A DNA stretch of 64,000 nt from Streptomyces sp. CB01635 (GTDB lineage Bacteria > Actinomycetota > Actinomycetes > Streptomycetales > Streptomycetaceae): assembly GCF_002803065.1 (NCBI RefSeq), contig NZ_NNBL01000014.1:129650-193649 (forward strand), written 5' to 3'. Positions 10,174-20,525 of the stretch are shown here, piece by piece (the stretch's first letter is position 1; every line of letters begins with the position of its first letter). The notes beneath the pieces are model-generated. The model was given only the letters and a program-made list of their open reading frames with translations, ran no database searches and was not told where the DNA came from. Both the position numbers and the translations under genes were made by a program.

Positions 10174-11157
10174 ATGGCCATGAATGACACATATCGGACA
10201 CATCCTCATGCCACGACTGAACTGTGCGACGAGGGCAGGCGGTTGTACGCCAATGCGCTGCGTTCCGGACGCATCGCCCGAAGCGAAGTGACGGCCGCTC
10301 CCTGCCTGATGGATTTCGCCCTTCTCCACCCAGACCCGGATGACGCCAACTGGCTCCGCCCGCTTCCTCCCGCCGCCGCCCTGGCACAGCGCCTCCACCC
10401 CATCGAACGGGAAATCCAGGAGCGAAGAAGCCTGGCGGTCGAACTGACCGAATACTTCGAGCCATTCATGGCCATCAGCGCGCAGGATCGGCCCACGACG
10501 CACGCCGTCACCGTGCTCGAAGGAATCAACAGGATCAATTCGGCCATCGAACTCGCCATCGCAGAGTGCCAGTCGGAGATCCTCACGGTCCAGCCCGGCG
10601 GCGGCCGCAGCGAGCATTCCCTGACGGAGGCGCTCGAACGGGGCCAGGCGGTCATCGCGCGCGGCATCACGATGCGCACGCTCTATCAGCACACGGCCCG
10701 GCACAGCCAGGGAACTCTCGTGTACGCCGAGCACATGGCCAAGGGGAACGTAGAGATACGCACTCTTGAGGAACTCATAGAGCGGCTGATGGTCTTCGAC
10801 CGGACCGTCGCGTTCATACCGGTCCCCGGAGACCACCCGGTCGCCCTGGAACTCCGGCATCCGGGCCTCGTCGAATACCTGGCCAAGGTCTTCGAGCAAC
10901 TGTGGCGCCGTGGGGTCCCCCTCCTGGAGGAGACCCCCTACGCACCCCCGACCGACGGCATCACCGGAGTCCAGCGGTCGATCGCCAAGCTGCTCATCGA
11001 AGGCCACGTGGACGAGGCGATCGCCCGCCGCCTCGGCATGAACGTCCGCACCTGCCGCGCCCACATCGCCAAGCTCGCCGCCGCGCTCGGCAGCGGAAGC
11101 CGCGCGCAACTCGGCTTTCTGATAGCGCAGTCGGGGATCCTCGACCAGGATCACTGA
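10174..11157 (+). CDS. LuxR-type HTH regulator with TrmB/PLD-like sensor domain (paralogue 1)
   Basis: A 327-aa protein from the ATG at 10174, preceded by GGGGGGTGG. The N-terminal region (residues 10-110) is helical (LCDEGRRLYANALRSGRI). The middle (about 115-240) has the ILTVQPGGG-to-TLYQHTARHS arrangement typical of TrmB-C/phospholipase D-like effector domains in Streptomyces regulators. The C-terminus (about 260-327) is a GerE/LuxR helix-turn-helix (EAIARRLGMNVRTCRAHIAK). It probably binds DNA and senses an unknown ligand. It is followed after 23 bp by a paralogue and is divergent from the DLSWS peptide gene, so control of that peptide is plausible. Confidence 0.75.
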   Translation: MAMNDTYRTHPHATTELCDEGRRLYANALRSGRIARSEVTAAPCLMDFALLHPDPDDANWLRPLPPAAALAQRLHPIEREIQERRSLAVELTEYFEPFMAISAQDRPTTHAVTVLEGINRINSAIELAIAECQSEILTVQPGGGRSEHSLTEALERGQAVIARGITMRTLYQHTARHSQGTLVYAEHMAKGNVEIRTLEELIERLMVFDRTVAFIPVPGDHPVALELRHPGLVEYLAKVFEQLWRRGVPLLEETPYAPPTDGITGVQRSIAKLLIEGHVDEAIARRLGMNVRTCRAHIAKLAAALGSGSRAQLGFLIAQSGILDQDH

Positions 11158-11180
11158 ATGTCGAAGGAGGAGAGCCACAC

Positions 11181-12158
11181 GTGACCGCCGAGGTCCATCC
11201 CCATGGAGTCGAGGAGCTGTGCGCGGCCGGCTCGCAGCTGTACGCGCGCGCTCTGCGAGAGGGCCGTATCCACCGCGAGGACGCCGACCCCACGCCCTGT
11301 CTTCTCGAATTCGGTCTCCTGCACACCGCCGCCGACGACATCCAGTGGCTCACACCCGTCGCGCCGGCCGTGGCCCTGCCCGGTCTCCTTCGCACCATAG
11401 AAGACGAGATCGCCCAGCAGCGCCGCCGCGAAGCCCGCCTGGCAGAGGCGTTCGCGCCGCTGATGGCCCTCGACGCACAGCGCGCCGCCGTCCCCCACGC
11501 CCCCATGCTCACGGTGCTGCTCGGCTTCCAGCGCATCAACGACGCCATCGGCGAAGCCATGGCGGAGTCCGAGGCGGAGCTGCTCACCATCCAGCCCGGC
11601 GGGAACCGCCCCCCGACACTCCTGGCCGCGGCCCTGCCGCGCGAACAGGAAATGCTGGCCCGCGGCTGCCGTATGCGCACCCTCTACCAGCACACGTCCC
11701 GTCACTCGCCCGCGGTGCTCGCCCACTACGAGCAGTTGGAGGGCGACGTCGAGGTCCGCACCCTGGACGAGGTCACCGAACGGCTCATCCTGCTCGACAG
11801 GAGCGTCGCGTTCATCCCGGCGAACCCCGACCGCACGGTCGCCCTGGAGATCCGGCACCCCGCCCTGATCGCGTACCTGGTCACGACCTTCGAACGGCTG
11901 TGGCGCCTGGCCACCCCCATGTTCCCCGACACGGGCCGGGGGACCCCGGTCACGAGCGGTGTCCCCACCCGTCAGCGGACCATAGCCGGGCTGCTGATCG
12001 AGGGTCACAACGATGCCGTCATCGCCGAACGCCTGGGCATGAACATCCGCACCGTCCGCGTCCACATCGCCAAGCTCGCCAGCACACTCGGCAGCGACAG
12101 CCGCGCCCAACTGGGCTATCTCATCGGTCAGTCCGGAATACTGGAACAGGACCGCTGA
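11181..12158 (+). CDS. LuxR-type HTH regulator with TrmB/PLD-like sensor domain (paralogue 2)
   Basis: A 325-aa protein from the GTG at 11181, with GAAGGAGGAG upstream. It is a clear paralogue of the preceding gene along its whole length: shared segments include LLTIQPGGN, MRTLYQHTSRHSP and the C-terminal HTH AERLGMNIRTVRVHIAKLA, both ending SGILxQD. The two genes are tandem, 23 bp apart and probably one transcript. The tandem copy may allow heterodimers or two ligand specificities (inference). Confidence 0.75.
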   Translation: MTAEVHPHGVEELCAAGSQLYARALREGRIHREDADPTPCLLEFGLLHTAADDIQWLTPVAPAVALPGLLRTIEDEIAQQRRREARLAEAFAPLMALDAQRAAVPHAPMLTVLLGFQRINDAIGEAMAESEAELLTIQPGGNRPPTLLAAALPREQEMLARGCRMRTLYQHTSRHSPAVLAHYEQLEGDVEVRTLDEVTERLILLDRSVAFIPANPDRTVALEIRHPALIAYLVTTFERLWRLATPMFPDTGRGTPVTSGVPTRQRTIAGLLIEGHNDAVIAERLGMNIRTVRVHIAKLASTLGSDSRAQLGYLIGQSGILEQDR

Positions 12159-12169
12159 CCTCAGGTCCA

Positions 12170-12529
12170 GCACTCCGGGTCAAGGCCCGCGTCGGTGTGG
12201 AGAACCGCCGCCCGGCGTGGGTGGCCTCGATCGGCGCGGGTGAACCCGTCGCTACGTTCGACGCGCGCCTCCCGGAGGGCACGACCGTCACCGGCAAGCC
12301 CGCCGGCTGCGACGAGACGGGCACCCACCAGCACACGTGCCGGCCCCCGAGCCTGCCTCTGGAGAAGACCGGTTCGACGTTCGGCTTCGTCCCGCGCGTC
12401 GACCGCGTCGTGGACGGCGGCGCGAAGGGTCCGGTCGCCACGCGGAACGACGACCCGGACCTGCGCATCTCGACGTGCGCCCCTCAACCGGCCGGCCTCG
12501 CGGCCGAGTTCACGATCCGCCACAGTTGA
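12170..12529 (+). pseudogene. Remnant of a secreted or surface protein, C-terminal fragment
   Basis: An open frame continues from within the preceding gene (in another frame) to the stop at 12529. It reads as plausible protein only after about 12170: VKARVGVENRRPAW, PEGTTVTGKPAGCDE, STFGFVPRVDRVVDGG and a final EFTIRHS. The style (V-x-N-x-G-PA, LPeGTTVTG-x-P-x-C, RVDRVVD-x-x-x-G) matches extracellular DUF11/surface repeat proteins. No ribosome-binding site or convincing start is present (only a GTG at 12197), so I read it as a 5'-truncated relic. A short intact gene from the GTG is possible. Confidence 0.4.
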
Positions 12530-12535
12530 GCGGAC

Positions 12536-12567
12536 ACGGCGCCCCGCACCAAGGGGAGGGGCGCCGT
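12536..12567. terminator. Hairpin terminator downstream of the sugar-binding protein gene
   Basis: ACGGCGCCCC (12536-12545) pairs with GGGGCGCCGT (12558-12567), 10 bp, with a 12-nt loop. It lies 22 bp past the stop of the leftward gene. Confidence 0.55.
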
Positions 12568-12588
12568 ACGATCTGCCGATCCGCCGGC

Positions 12589-13716
12589 CTACTTCAGCCC
12601 GATCCGCGCACAGTCCGTCGCGTACTTCGTCGTGCAGATGTCCCCGACCTTGTAGATCCCGTCCCTGACCACCGTCGACTTGATGTTGCTCTGCGTCATC
12701 GGGACGACCTGGACCAGGAGCGAAGGGACATCCGGGGTGGTCGGGCTGTCGACCCGGTCCTTCGTGAGCGCGTCGAACTCGATGTTGCGCTGCTGTGCGA
12801 TGAGGACGGCCATCTGCGCGGCGGTGGACGCCTCTTCCGGGTACGGCTTGTAGACCGTCATGTACTGGTCGCCCGCCACAATGCGCTGGACGGCGGCGAG
12901 TTCGGCGTCCTGGCCGGTCACCGGCGGGAGGTCGGTGACACCGGCGGCCTTGAGGGCGGTGATGATGCCGCCCGCCATGCCGTCGTTCGCGGAGTAGACA
13001 CCGGCGATGTTCCGCGCGCCGATGGCCTGGATCGCGCCCGCCATGTTGGCCCGCGCGTTCTCCGGCTTCCAGTCCTTGGTGTCGTACGACTTCGAGATCG
13101 TCACCTGGTCCTTGAGCTCGGCCAGGGCGCCGTCCTTGTAGAGCGCGGCGTTCGGGTCGGTGACCGAGCCGTTCATCATGACGATCCGGCTGTTCTTGGA
13201 CGCCTTGCTGCCCAGCGCCTTGAGGAGCGCCATGCCCTGCACATGGCCGACCTGGTCGCTGTCGAACGACACATAGCCGTCGACGGGGCCCTCGGCCAGG
13301 CGGTCGTAGGCGATGACGGGGATGCCCGCGTCCTTGGCCTTCTTGACCGATCCCGCGATGGACTTGGAGTCGACCGCGTCCAGGATGAGTACGTCGACCC
13401 GGTCGGCGATCATCTGGTCGACCTGTCTCTCCTGGCGCTTCGCGTTCTGTTCCGCGTTGGCGTAGAGGACACGGCCCTTGCCGCTGGTGAGGCCCTCGAC
13501 TTCCTTCTTGATGTGCGGATAGTCGAACTTCTCGTAGCGGGCGGTCTCCTTCTCCGGCATGAGGACGCCGATCTTCAGGTCCTGGTTCTGCCGGGCGGAC
13601 GCCTTGCCCGCGGAGTCACTCTCCGGCTCGAGCCAGCTGCTCCCGCACCCGGTGAGAGCCACTGCCATGGCGGACGCAACGCCGACAACGGCGGCGCGCT
13701 TCGTACGCGGATTCAC
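12589..13716 (-). CDS. Sugar ABC transporter substrate-binding lipoprotein (XylF/ribose type)
   Basis: A 375-aa protein with a lipoprotein signal peptide: basic start MNPRTKR, hydrophobic core, and lipobox ALTGC ending at about residue 24. The mature part is a type I periplasmic-binding fold (Peripla_BP_4) with DLKIGVLMPEKETARYEKFD, ADRVDVLILDAVD, IPVIAYDRL and PPVTGQDAE, typical of xylose/multi-sugar binding proteins. It would be anchored on the outer membrane face and deliver a pentose- or hexose-like sugar. No permease or ATPase gene is adjacent, so the gene is an orphan that either uses a distant transporter or has a sensing role. Start ATG at 13714-13716 with GGAGG upstream. Confidence 0.88.
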   Translation of the reverse strand: MNPRTKRAAVVGVASAMAVALTGCGSSWLEPESDSAGKASARQNQDLKIGVLMPEKETARYEKFDYPHIKKEVEGLTSGKGRVLYANAEQNAKRQERQVDQMIADRVDVLILDAVDSKSIAGSVKKAKDAGIPVIAYDRLAEGPVDGYVSFDSDQVGHVQGMALLKALGSKASKNSRIVMMNGSVTDPNAALYKDGALAELKDQVTISKSYDTKDWKPENARANMAGAIQAIGARNIAGVYSANDGMAGGIITALKAAGVTDLPPVTGQDAELAAVQRIVAGDQYMTVYKPYPEEASTAAQMAVLIAQQRNIEFDALTKDRVDSPTTPDVPSLLVQVVPMTQSNIKSTVVRDGIYKVGDICTTKYATDCARIGLK

Positions 13717-14755
13717 TTTCCATACCTCCCTGAAGTGACCGCGTCGTTGCGGCCGAGGTGGCTGGAAGCCAACTCCGCCTGAAACACAGCGTCAAGAGGT
13801 GAATCCGTAACGACTCGTAATCGGGTCCATGCGTTCCGGAGATGAACCCGCCCATACTCCGGGTAACCCCAGTAGCCGCAACCGTCACAGCCGTCCGCCC
13901 CGACCGCGCCCGGTCCCTTCGGTGAGCAAAGTCACGGTTCCCCCATGCTTCCTCCGCACCCTGTTCACGCCACCGCCGCTTCGGCGTCCCGCGCTGACCC
14001 AACTGCAACCTCGTGTCCCAAATCTGCCCGTCACTGCCTCCGGGCAGCAGACCCGGCCCTCCCCTTCACGAACGCGCAGGTCATCTGCGTGACGCCCTGC
14101 CGAGGGCCGCACAACTGACGGACATAGGCGGGTAATCGGCAGAATGCGGCCATTACGCCCCCCTCTCGCGGGAGGGCAGCGCCCCGCGCCGCACGCGGGG
14201 TCTGAGCGTGCGACGGGCCGGCCGTCGTGCCCGCCCCGGCCTCGGTGAATCTCCTCGCCCCGTACCAGGCCGCCGGGCAGAGCAGTTCGCGCAGCGGCAC
14301 CGACCACTGGTTCACCGTGCAGGGAACCGTCGTCATCGGGTCCTTCATCGGTGGCACCGTCGTCGGCGGCTGTCAGGACTCCGCCGCCCGGATCGGCCGG
14401 CGGCACGGCACCTGGTCGGGATGGCCCGTTGCACCGGGCCTGCGGATGTGGTGCCTCGTGCGCCCGGCTGGAGCACAGGCACAGGCACCGGCACCGCGCC
14501 GCCCGGCGCCGCCTTCGTCACCCCTTCGGCGGCCCCTGCGCCGCCGGTCGGGCTCGCCGTACGCTGCCGGCCTTCCGCGGCACCGTACGGTCCCGCTCCG
14601 CCCCGTCCGGCGGCGACACCGTGCAGGTCCTCGACGGCACGGAGCGGCTGCGCGGTCCCCACGCCGGCCCCTGCCCTCCCTGGCGGCGATCACCTCCTGC
14701 GCGGCCCTCGCCATCGCCGTGCGGGAGGCGTCGGGGCGGCGCCGAGGGACACACG
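13717..14755. other. Approximately 1 kb without a convincing gene
   Basis: No frame has a ribosome-binding site plus typical codon bias. Around 14227-14400 a short plus-strand frame (VNLLAPYQAAGQ, GTVVIGSFIGGTVVGG) looks protein-like and then loses sense; other frames take over at about 14470-14640, as in a frameshifted relic. The leftward promoter of the sugar-binding gene lies near 13717-13850. I see nothing else firm. Confidence 0.4.
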
Positions 14756-14797
14756 AAGGGGCCTGGAGGCCGACGACTGTCGGCCTCCAGGCCCCTT
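14756..14797. terminator. Strong terminator of the dnaK-grpE-dnaJ-hspR operon
   Basis: A 19-bp perfect inverted repeat, AAGGGGCCTGGAGGCCGAC at 14756-14774 pairing with 14779-14797, with a 4-nt loop. It lies 25 bp downstream of the hspR stop. Confidence 0.85.
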
Positions 14798-14821
14798 CAC
14801 GCATGCGCGTATCCGTTGCGC

Positions 14822-15289
14822 CTACTGCTCCGGCGCCCGCTTGGGCCGCCACACCACCAGCGCGCTCGTCTGCTGGACCTCCTGGTACGGGACCAGGTCC
14901 CGCCGGTAGGAGGCGTGAACGGCCGCCTCGCGCTGCTGCATCGCCGCCGCCGCTCCCTCGACCGCCGTCGAGAGTTCCGCGACCCGCTGCTGAAGCGCCG
15001 CGACCTGGTTCTCCAGTTCGATGATGCGCTTGATGCCCGCGAGGTTGATGCCCTCGTCCTGCGACAACTGCTGCACCTGGCGGAGCAGTTCGATGTCGCG
15101 GGCCGAGTAGCGCCGGCCGCGGCCCGCCGTGCGGTCCGGGGAGACCAGGCCGAGACGGTCGTACTGGCGCAGGGTCTGCGGATGCAGCCCGCTGAGCTGG
15201 GCGGCCACCGAGATGACATAGACCGGACTCTCGTCGGTCAGCTCGTAGGCCCTGCCAACAAAGGAACTCTGTCGTCGACGGCCGTCCAT
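14822..15289 (-). CDS. hspR: HspR, MerR-family heat-shock repressor
   Basis: A 155-aa protein. A MerR-type winged HTH spans about residues 22-90 (VYVISVAAQLSGLHPQTLRQY, then GLVSPDRT and RRYSARDIELL), followed by a coiled-coil (LENQVAALQQRVAEL) and a basic tail. HspR binds HAIR operators and represses the dnaK operon, clpB and its own synthesis; in Streptomyces DnaK acts as co-repressor. It is the last gene of the operon, starting 4 bp after the dnaJ stop. HAIR sites are present upstream of both dnaK and clpB in this window. Confidence 0.97.
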   Translation of the reverse strand: MDGRRRQSSFVGRAYELTDESPVYVISVAAQLSGLHPQTLRQYDRLGLVSPDRTAGRGRRYSARDIELLRQVQQLSQDEGINLAGIKRIIELENQVAALQQRVAELSTAVEGAAAAMQQREAAVHASYRRDLVPYQEVQQTSALVVWRPKRAPEQ

Positions 15290-15293
15290 ACGC

Positions 15294-16484
15294 TCATGCT
15301 CCCTTCGCGGCCTGGAACAGTTCTGCCCGCGGATCGGCCTCCGCAGTCGCCTTCCGGTACGCCTCGAGGGCGTCCTTCGCGGCGTCGGTCAGATCCGTGG
15401 GGACCGCGACCTCCACCGTGACGAGCAGATCGCCGCGGGTGCCGTCCTTGCGGACGGCGCCCTTGCCGCGGGCCCGCATCGTCCGCCCGTGCGGCGTGCC
15501 CGGGGGCAGCTTGAGCGTGACCGGAGGCCCGCCGAGCGTGGGGACCTTGACCTCGCCGCCGAGCGCGGCCTCCGGGTAGCTGACCGGGACCGTGACCGTG
15601 AGGTTGTCGCCCTTGCGGCCGAAGACCGGGTGGGAGTCCACGTGCACGACCACGTACAGGTCGCCCGCGGGGCCGCCCCGCTCGCCCGGCGCTCCCTTGC
15701 CGCGCAGCCGGATGCGCTGGTTGTCCGAGACACCGGCCGGAATGCGGACCTGCATCGTCCGGGAGGACTTCGCACGGCCCGACCCCTTGCAGACCTCGCA
15801 GGGGGTCTCCGCGATCAGGCCGCGGCCCTTGCAGTCCACGCACGGGTCGGTCAGCGAGAAACCGCCGCCGCCGCCGCGCGAGACCTGGCCCGTGCCGACG
15901 CAGGTCGGGCACACGCGCGGTGTGCCGTTCTTGTCGCCGGTGCCGGAACAGGCCTTGCAGGGCGCCTGCGACGACATGCGCAGCGGCACCGTCGCCCCGT
16001 CGACCGCCTCGGTGAAGCTGAGGGTGACCTCGGACTCGATGTCCTGACCGCGGCGCGGCTGCGTGCGCGTGCCGGCGCCCGCGCCGCCCCGGTTGAACAG
16101 GCCGCCGAAGACGTCCCCGAGTCCGCCGCCGAACCCGCCGGCACCCCCCGCCGTACCGCCCTGGGCGCCGCCTCCGAAGAGGTCGCCCAGGTCGAAGTTG
16201 AAGGAGCCGCCGCCCGGCCCGCCCGGCCCCGGACGGAATCCGCCGTTGCCGAAGAGGGCGCGCGCCTCGTCGTACTCCTTGCGCTTCTTGGGGTCACCGA
16301 GGACATCGTTCGCCTCGGAGATCTCCTTGAAGCGCTCCTCCGCCTTGGCGTTGCCCTTGTTGGCATCGGGGTGGTTCTCACGGGCGAGCTTGCGGTACGC
16401 CTTCTTGATCTCGGCGTCGGTGGCGTCCTTGGGGACGCCGAGGACCTTGTAGTAGTCCTTCTCGATGAAGTCCTTCGTGCTCAT
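15294..16484 (-). CDS. dnaJ: Co-chaperone DnaJ (type I, operon copy)
   Basis: A 396-aa type I DnaJ. J-domain at residues 1-72 with the HPD tripeptide (ENHPDANKG), then a long Gly/Phe-rich linker (about 85-150). The zinc-binding region has four CxxCxGxG repeats (CKACSGTG, CPTCVGTG, CVDCKGRG, CEVCKGSG; about 165-235), followed by two C-terminal substrate-binding barrels. It delivers substrates to DnaK and stimulates its ATPase. It sits between grpE (33 bp upstream) and hspR. Start ATG at 16482-16484 with a GGAGGGACG-like site. This is the dnaJ1-type copy of the HspR-controlled operon. Confidence 0.96.
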   Translation of the reverse strand: MSTKDFIEKDYYKVLGVPKDATDAEIKKAYRKLARENHPDANKGNAKAEERFKEISEANDVLGDPKKRKEYDEARALFGNGGFRPGPGGPGGGSFNFDLGDLFGGGAQGGTAGGAGGFGGGLGDVFGGLFNRGGAGAGTRTQPRRGQDIESEVTLSFTEAVDGATVPLRMSSQAPCKACSGTGDKNGTPRVCPTCVGTGQVSRGGGGGFSLTDPCVDCKGRGLIAETPCEVCKGSGRAKSSRTMQVRIPAGVSDNQRIRLRGKGAPGERGGPAGDLYVVVHVDSHPVFGRKGDNLTVTVPVSYPEAALGGEVKVPTLGGPPVTLKLPPGTPHGRTMRARGKGAVRKDGTRGDLLVTVEVAVPTDLTDAAKDALEAYRKATAEADPRAELFQAAKGA

Positions 16485-16517
16485 CCTCGACGTCCCTCCT
16501 CTCGCTGCTTACTGACG

Positions 16518-19126
<2,609 letters not shown>

Positions 19127-19134
19127 TCAACAGA

Positions 19135-19155
19135 GCTGAGTCGGGCCGACTCAAC
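19135..19155. promoter_or_regulatory. HAIR operator 2 upstream of dnaK
   Basis: GCTGAGT-N7-ACTCAAC, a second HspR-type inverted repeat centred 52 bp from the first (about five helical turns), which suits cooperative binding on one face of the DNA. Confidence 0.8.
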
Positions 19156-19219
19156 TTTTATGTGGCCCTTATGGAAGCCAGGGGATACGCGCAGGTCAGC
19201 TACCGCGTCGGGGCCTTCG

Positions 19220-20251
19220 TCATGAACCTGCGACGTCCACAACGGCGGTCCTTACGGGCCGGTGAACCCGCCGCCGCAGCCCGTAGACCGGCACCCGCAG
19301 CAGCCCGGCGACCGACCCGGCCGCCGCGCAGAGCGGCAACAGCGCGGCCAGCGGATCCAGCGTCCCGTCGTGCAGCAGGAGTCCGGTCACCGCACCGGCG
19401 AGCGACGCGACGCCGAGCACCACCGCCACGCCCCGCGGGGTGAGGCCGAGCAGGCGGAGCCGGTGCGCGATGTGGTCGGCGCCGCCCTGGAAGAGCGGCC
19501 GCCCCGCGCGCCGCCGCGACACCGCGACGAGGGCCGCGTCCGCCGTCACCACGACCGTCACGGCGAACAGCGAGCCCGCGCCGGGCAGCGCCTCGTGGCC
19601 CGCGTTCACCAGGACCGCGGCGGACGCCAGCAGGAAGCCCGTGAACAGGGACCCGCAGCTCCCGAGGTGCATCCGCGCGGGGTACCAGTTGTGCATGAGG
19701 AACCCGGTGAGCGCCGCCGCGAGCACCCCGAGAGTGGCGGCGAGCGGGCCGAGCCCCTGGGTGGTGGCACAGGCGCTCAGGCCGAGCGCGGCCACGACGG
19801 CGACGGTGCCGAGCGCCCCGTCCGAGGTGTCGAAGAGCCGGCAGGCGTTGGTGACGAAGACGATCCACAGGACGGCCAGCGCGCCGACCAGAAAGCCGAG
19901 TTGAGCGGTGTGCACGACGAAGGTCGCCGCCCCCGCCTCGACGACGACGCGGGCCCGCGCCCCCACCGGCCGCAGGTCGTCGAGGAACCCGAGCGCGGCG
20001 ACGGCCCCCGCCGCGATCAGCAGCGTCAGCGCGCCGGAGCCGAGCGGAAGGAGTCCGGTGCAGGCTCCGACGGTGGCGACCACGGCCGTCACCGTGGCGA
20101 CGGCGGCGCCGCCCAGGCGCGGCGTCCTGCGCCCCGCGCGGCCCACCCGCCGGACGGTGAATCCGGTGCGCAGGGCGACAAGGCGGAGCAGGGCGGTGAG
20201 GGCGGAGGCCGCCAGCAGGGCGGTCGCGGCGGCGGCGATCCCGTAGGACAC
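19220..20251 (-). CDS. MraY/WecA/TagO-family membrane transferase with altered motifs
   Basis: A 343-aa polytopic membrane protein (about ten hydrophobic segments), the usual size of WecA/TagO phosphosugar-polyprenyl transferases. The LGFLDD motif (Asp-Asp, about residue 91) and NACRLFDTSDG (the NxxNxxDGxDG position) are present. The third motif, normally GDxGS, reads GSCGS, and the usual HxHHR loop reads HIAHR, so a conserved Asp and one His are missing. It could be a divergent or weakly active enzyme that loads a sugar phosphate on undecaprenyl phosphate. GTG start at 20249-20251. It is followed by the dnaK promoter region and is divergent from the EtfD-like gene. Confidence 0.7.
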   Translation of the reverse strand: MSYGIAAAATALLAASALTALLRLVALRTGFTVRRVGRAGRRTPRLGGAAVATVTAVVATVGACTGLLPLGSGALTLLIAAGAVAALGFLDDLRPVGARARVVVEAGAATFVVHTAQLGFLVGALAVLWIVFVTNACRLFDTSDGALGTVAVVAALGLSACATTQGLGPLAATLGVLAAALTGFLMHNWYPARMHLGSCGSLFTGFLLASAAVLVNAGHEALPGAGSLFAVTVVVTADAALVAVSRRRAGRPLFQGGADHIAHRLRLLGLTPRGVAVVLGVASLAGAVTGLLLHDGTLDPLAALLPLCAAAGSVAGLLRVPVYGLRRRVHRPVRTAVVDVAGS

Positions 20252-20321
20252 GGCGGACGTCCCGTCAGCTCGGTTTGCGGTATCGGGGTGACACCGGAGG
20301 GCACGCCCGGCCGGAGACCTT

Positions 20322-20340
20322 CATAAGCTAGTCGCTTATG
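20322..20340. promoter_or_regulatory. Palindromic operator candidate
   Basis: CATAAGC-N5-GCTTATG, a perfect 7-bp inverted repeat in the AT-richer divergent promoter region between the WecA-like and EtfD-like genes. A second imperfect palindrome (TTAC-N6-GTAA) lies at 20473-20486. The binding protein is unknown. Confidence 0.45.
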
Positions 20341-20525
20341 TCGCAATATGGAGTGAATAACACGATTTGCTTTCGCTGTCGACCGAGGGTTGCCTCAGCG
20401 ACGCAGATCACCGCCCGGCTGGCTACAGTGCGGCCACACAAGTGGGTAGTCTCAGCATGGACTGAAATAAGTTACCGCTTAGTAATCGCTGAATATCCAC
20501 CCTCGCAGGCCCGAGGAGCCCCCGA

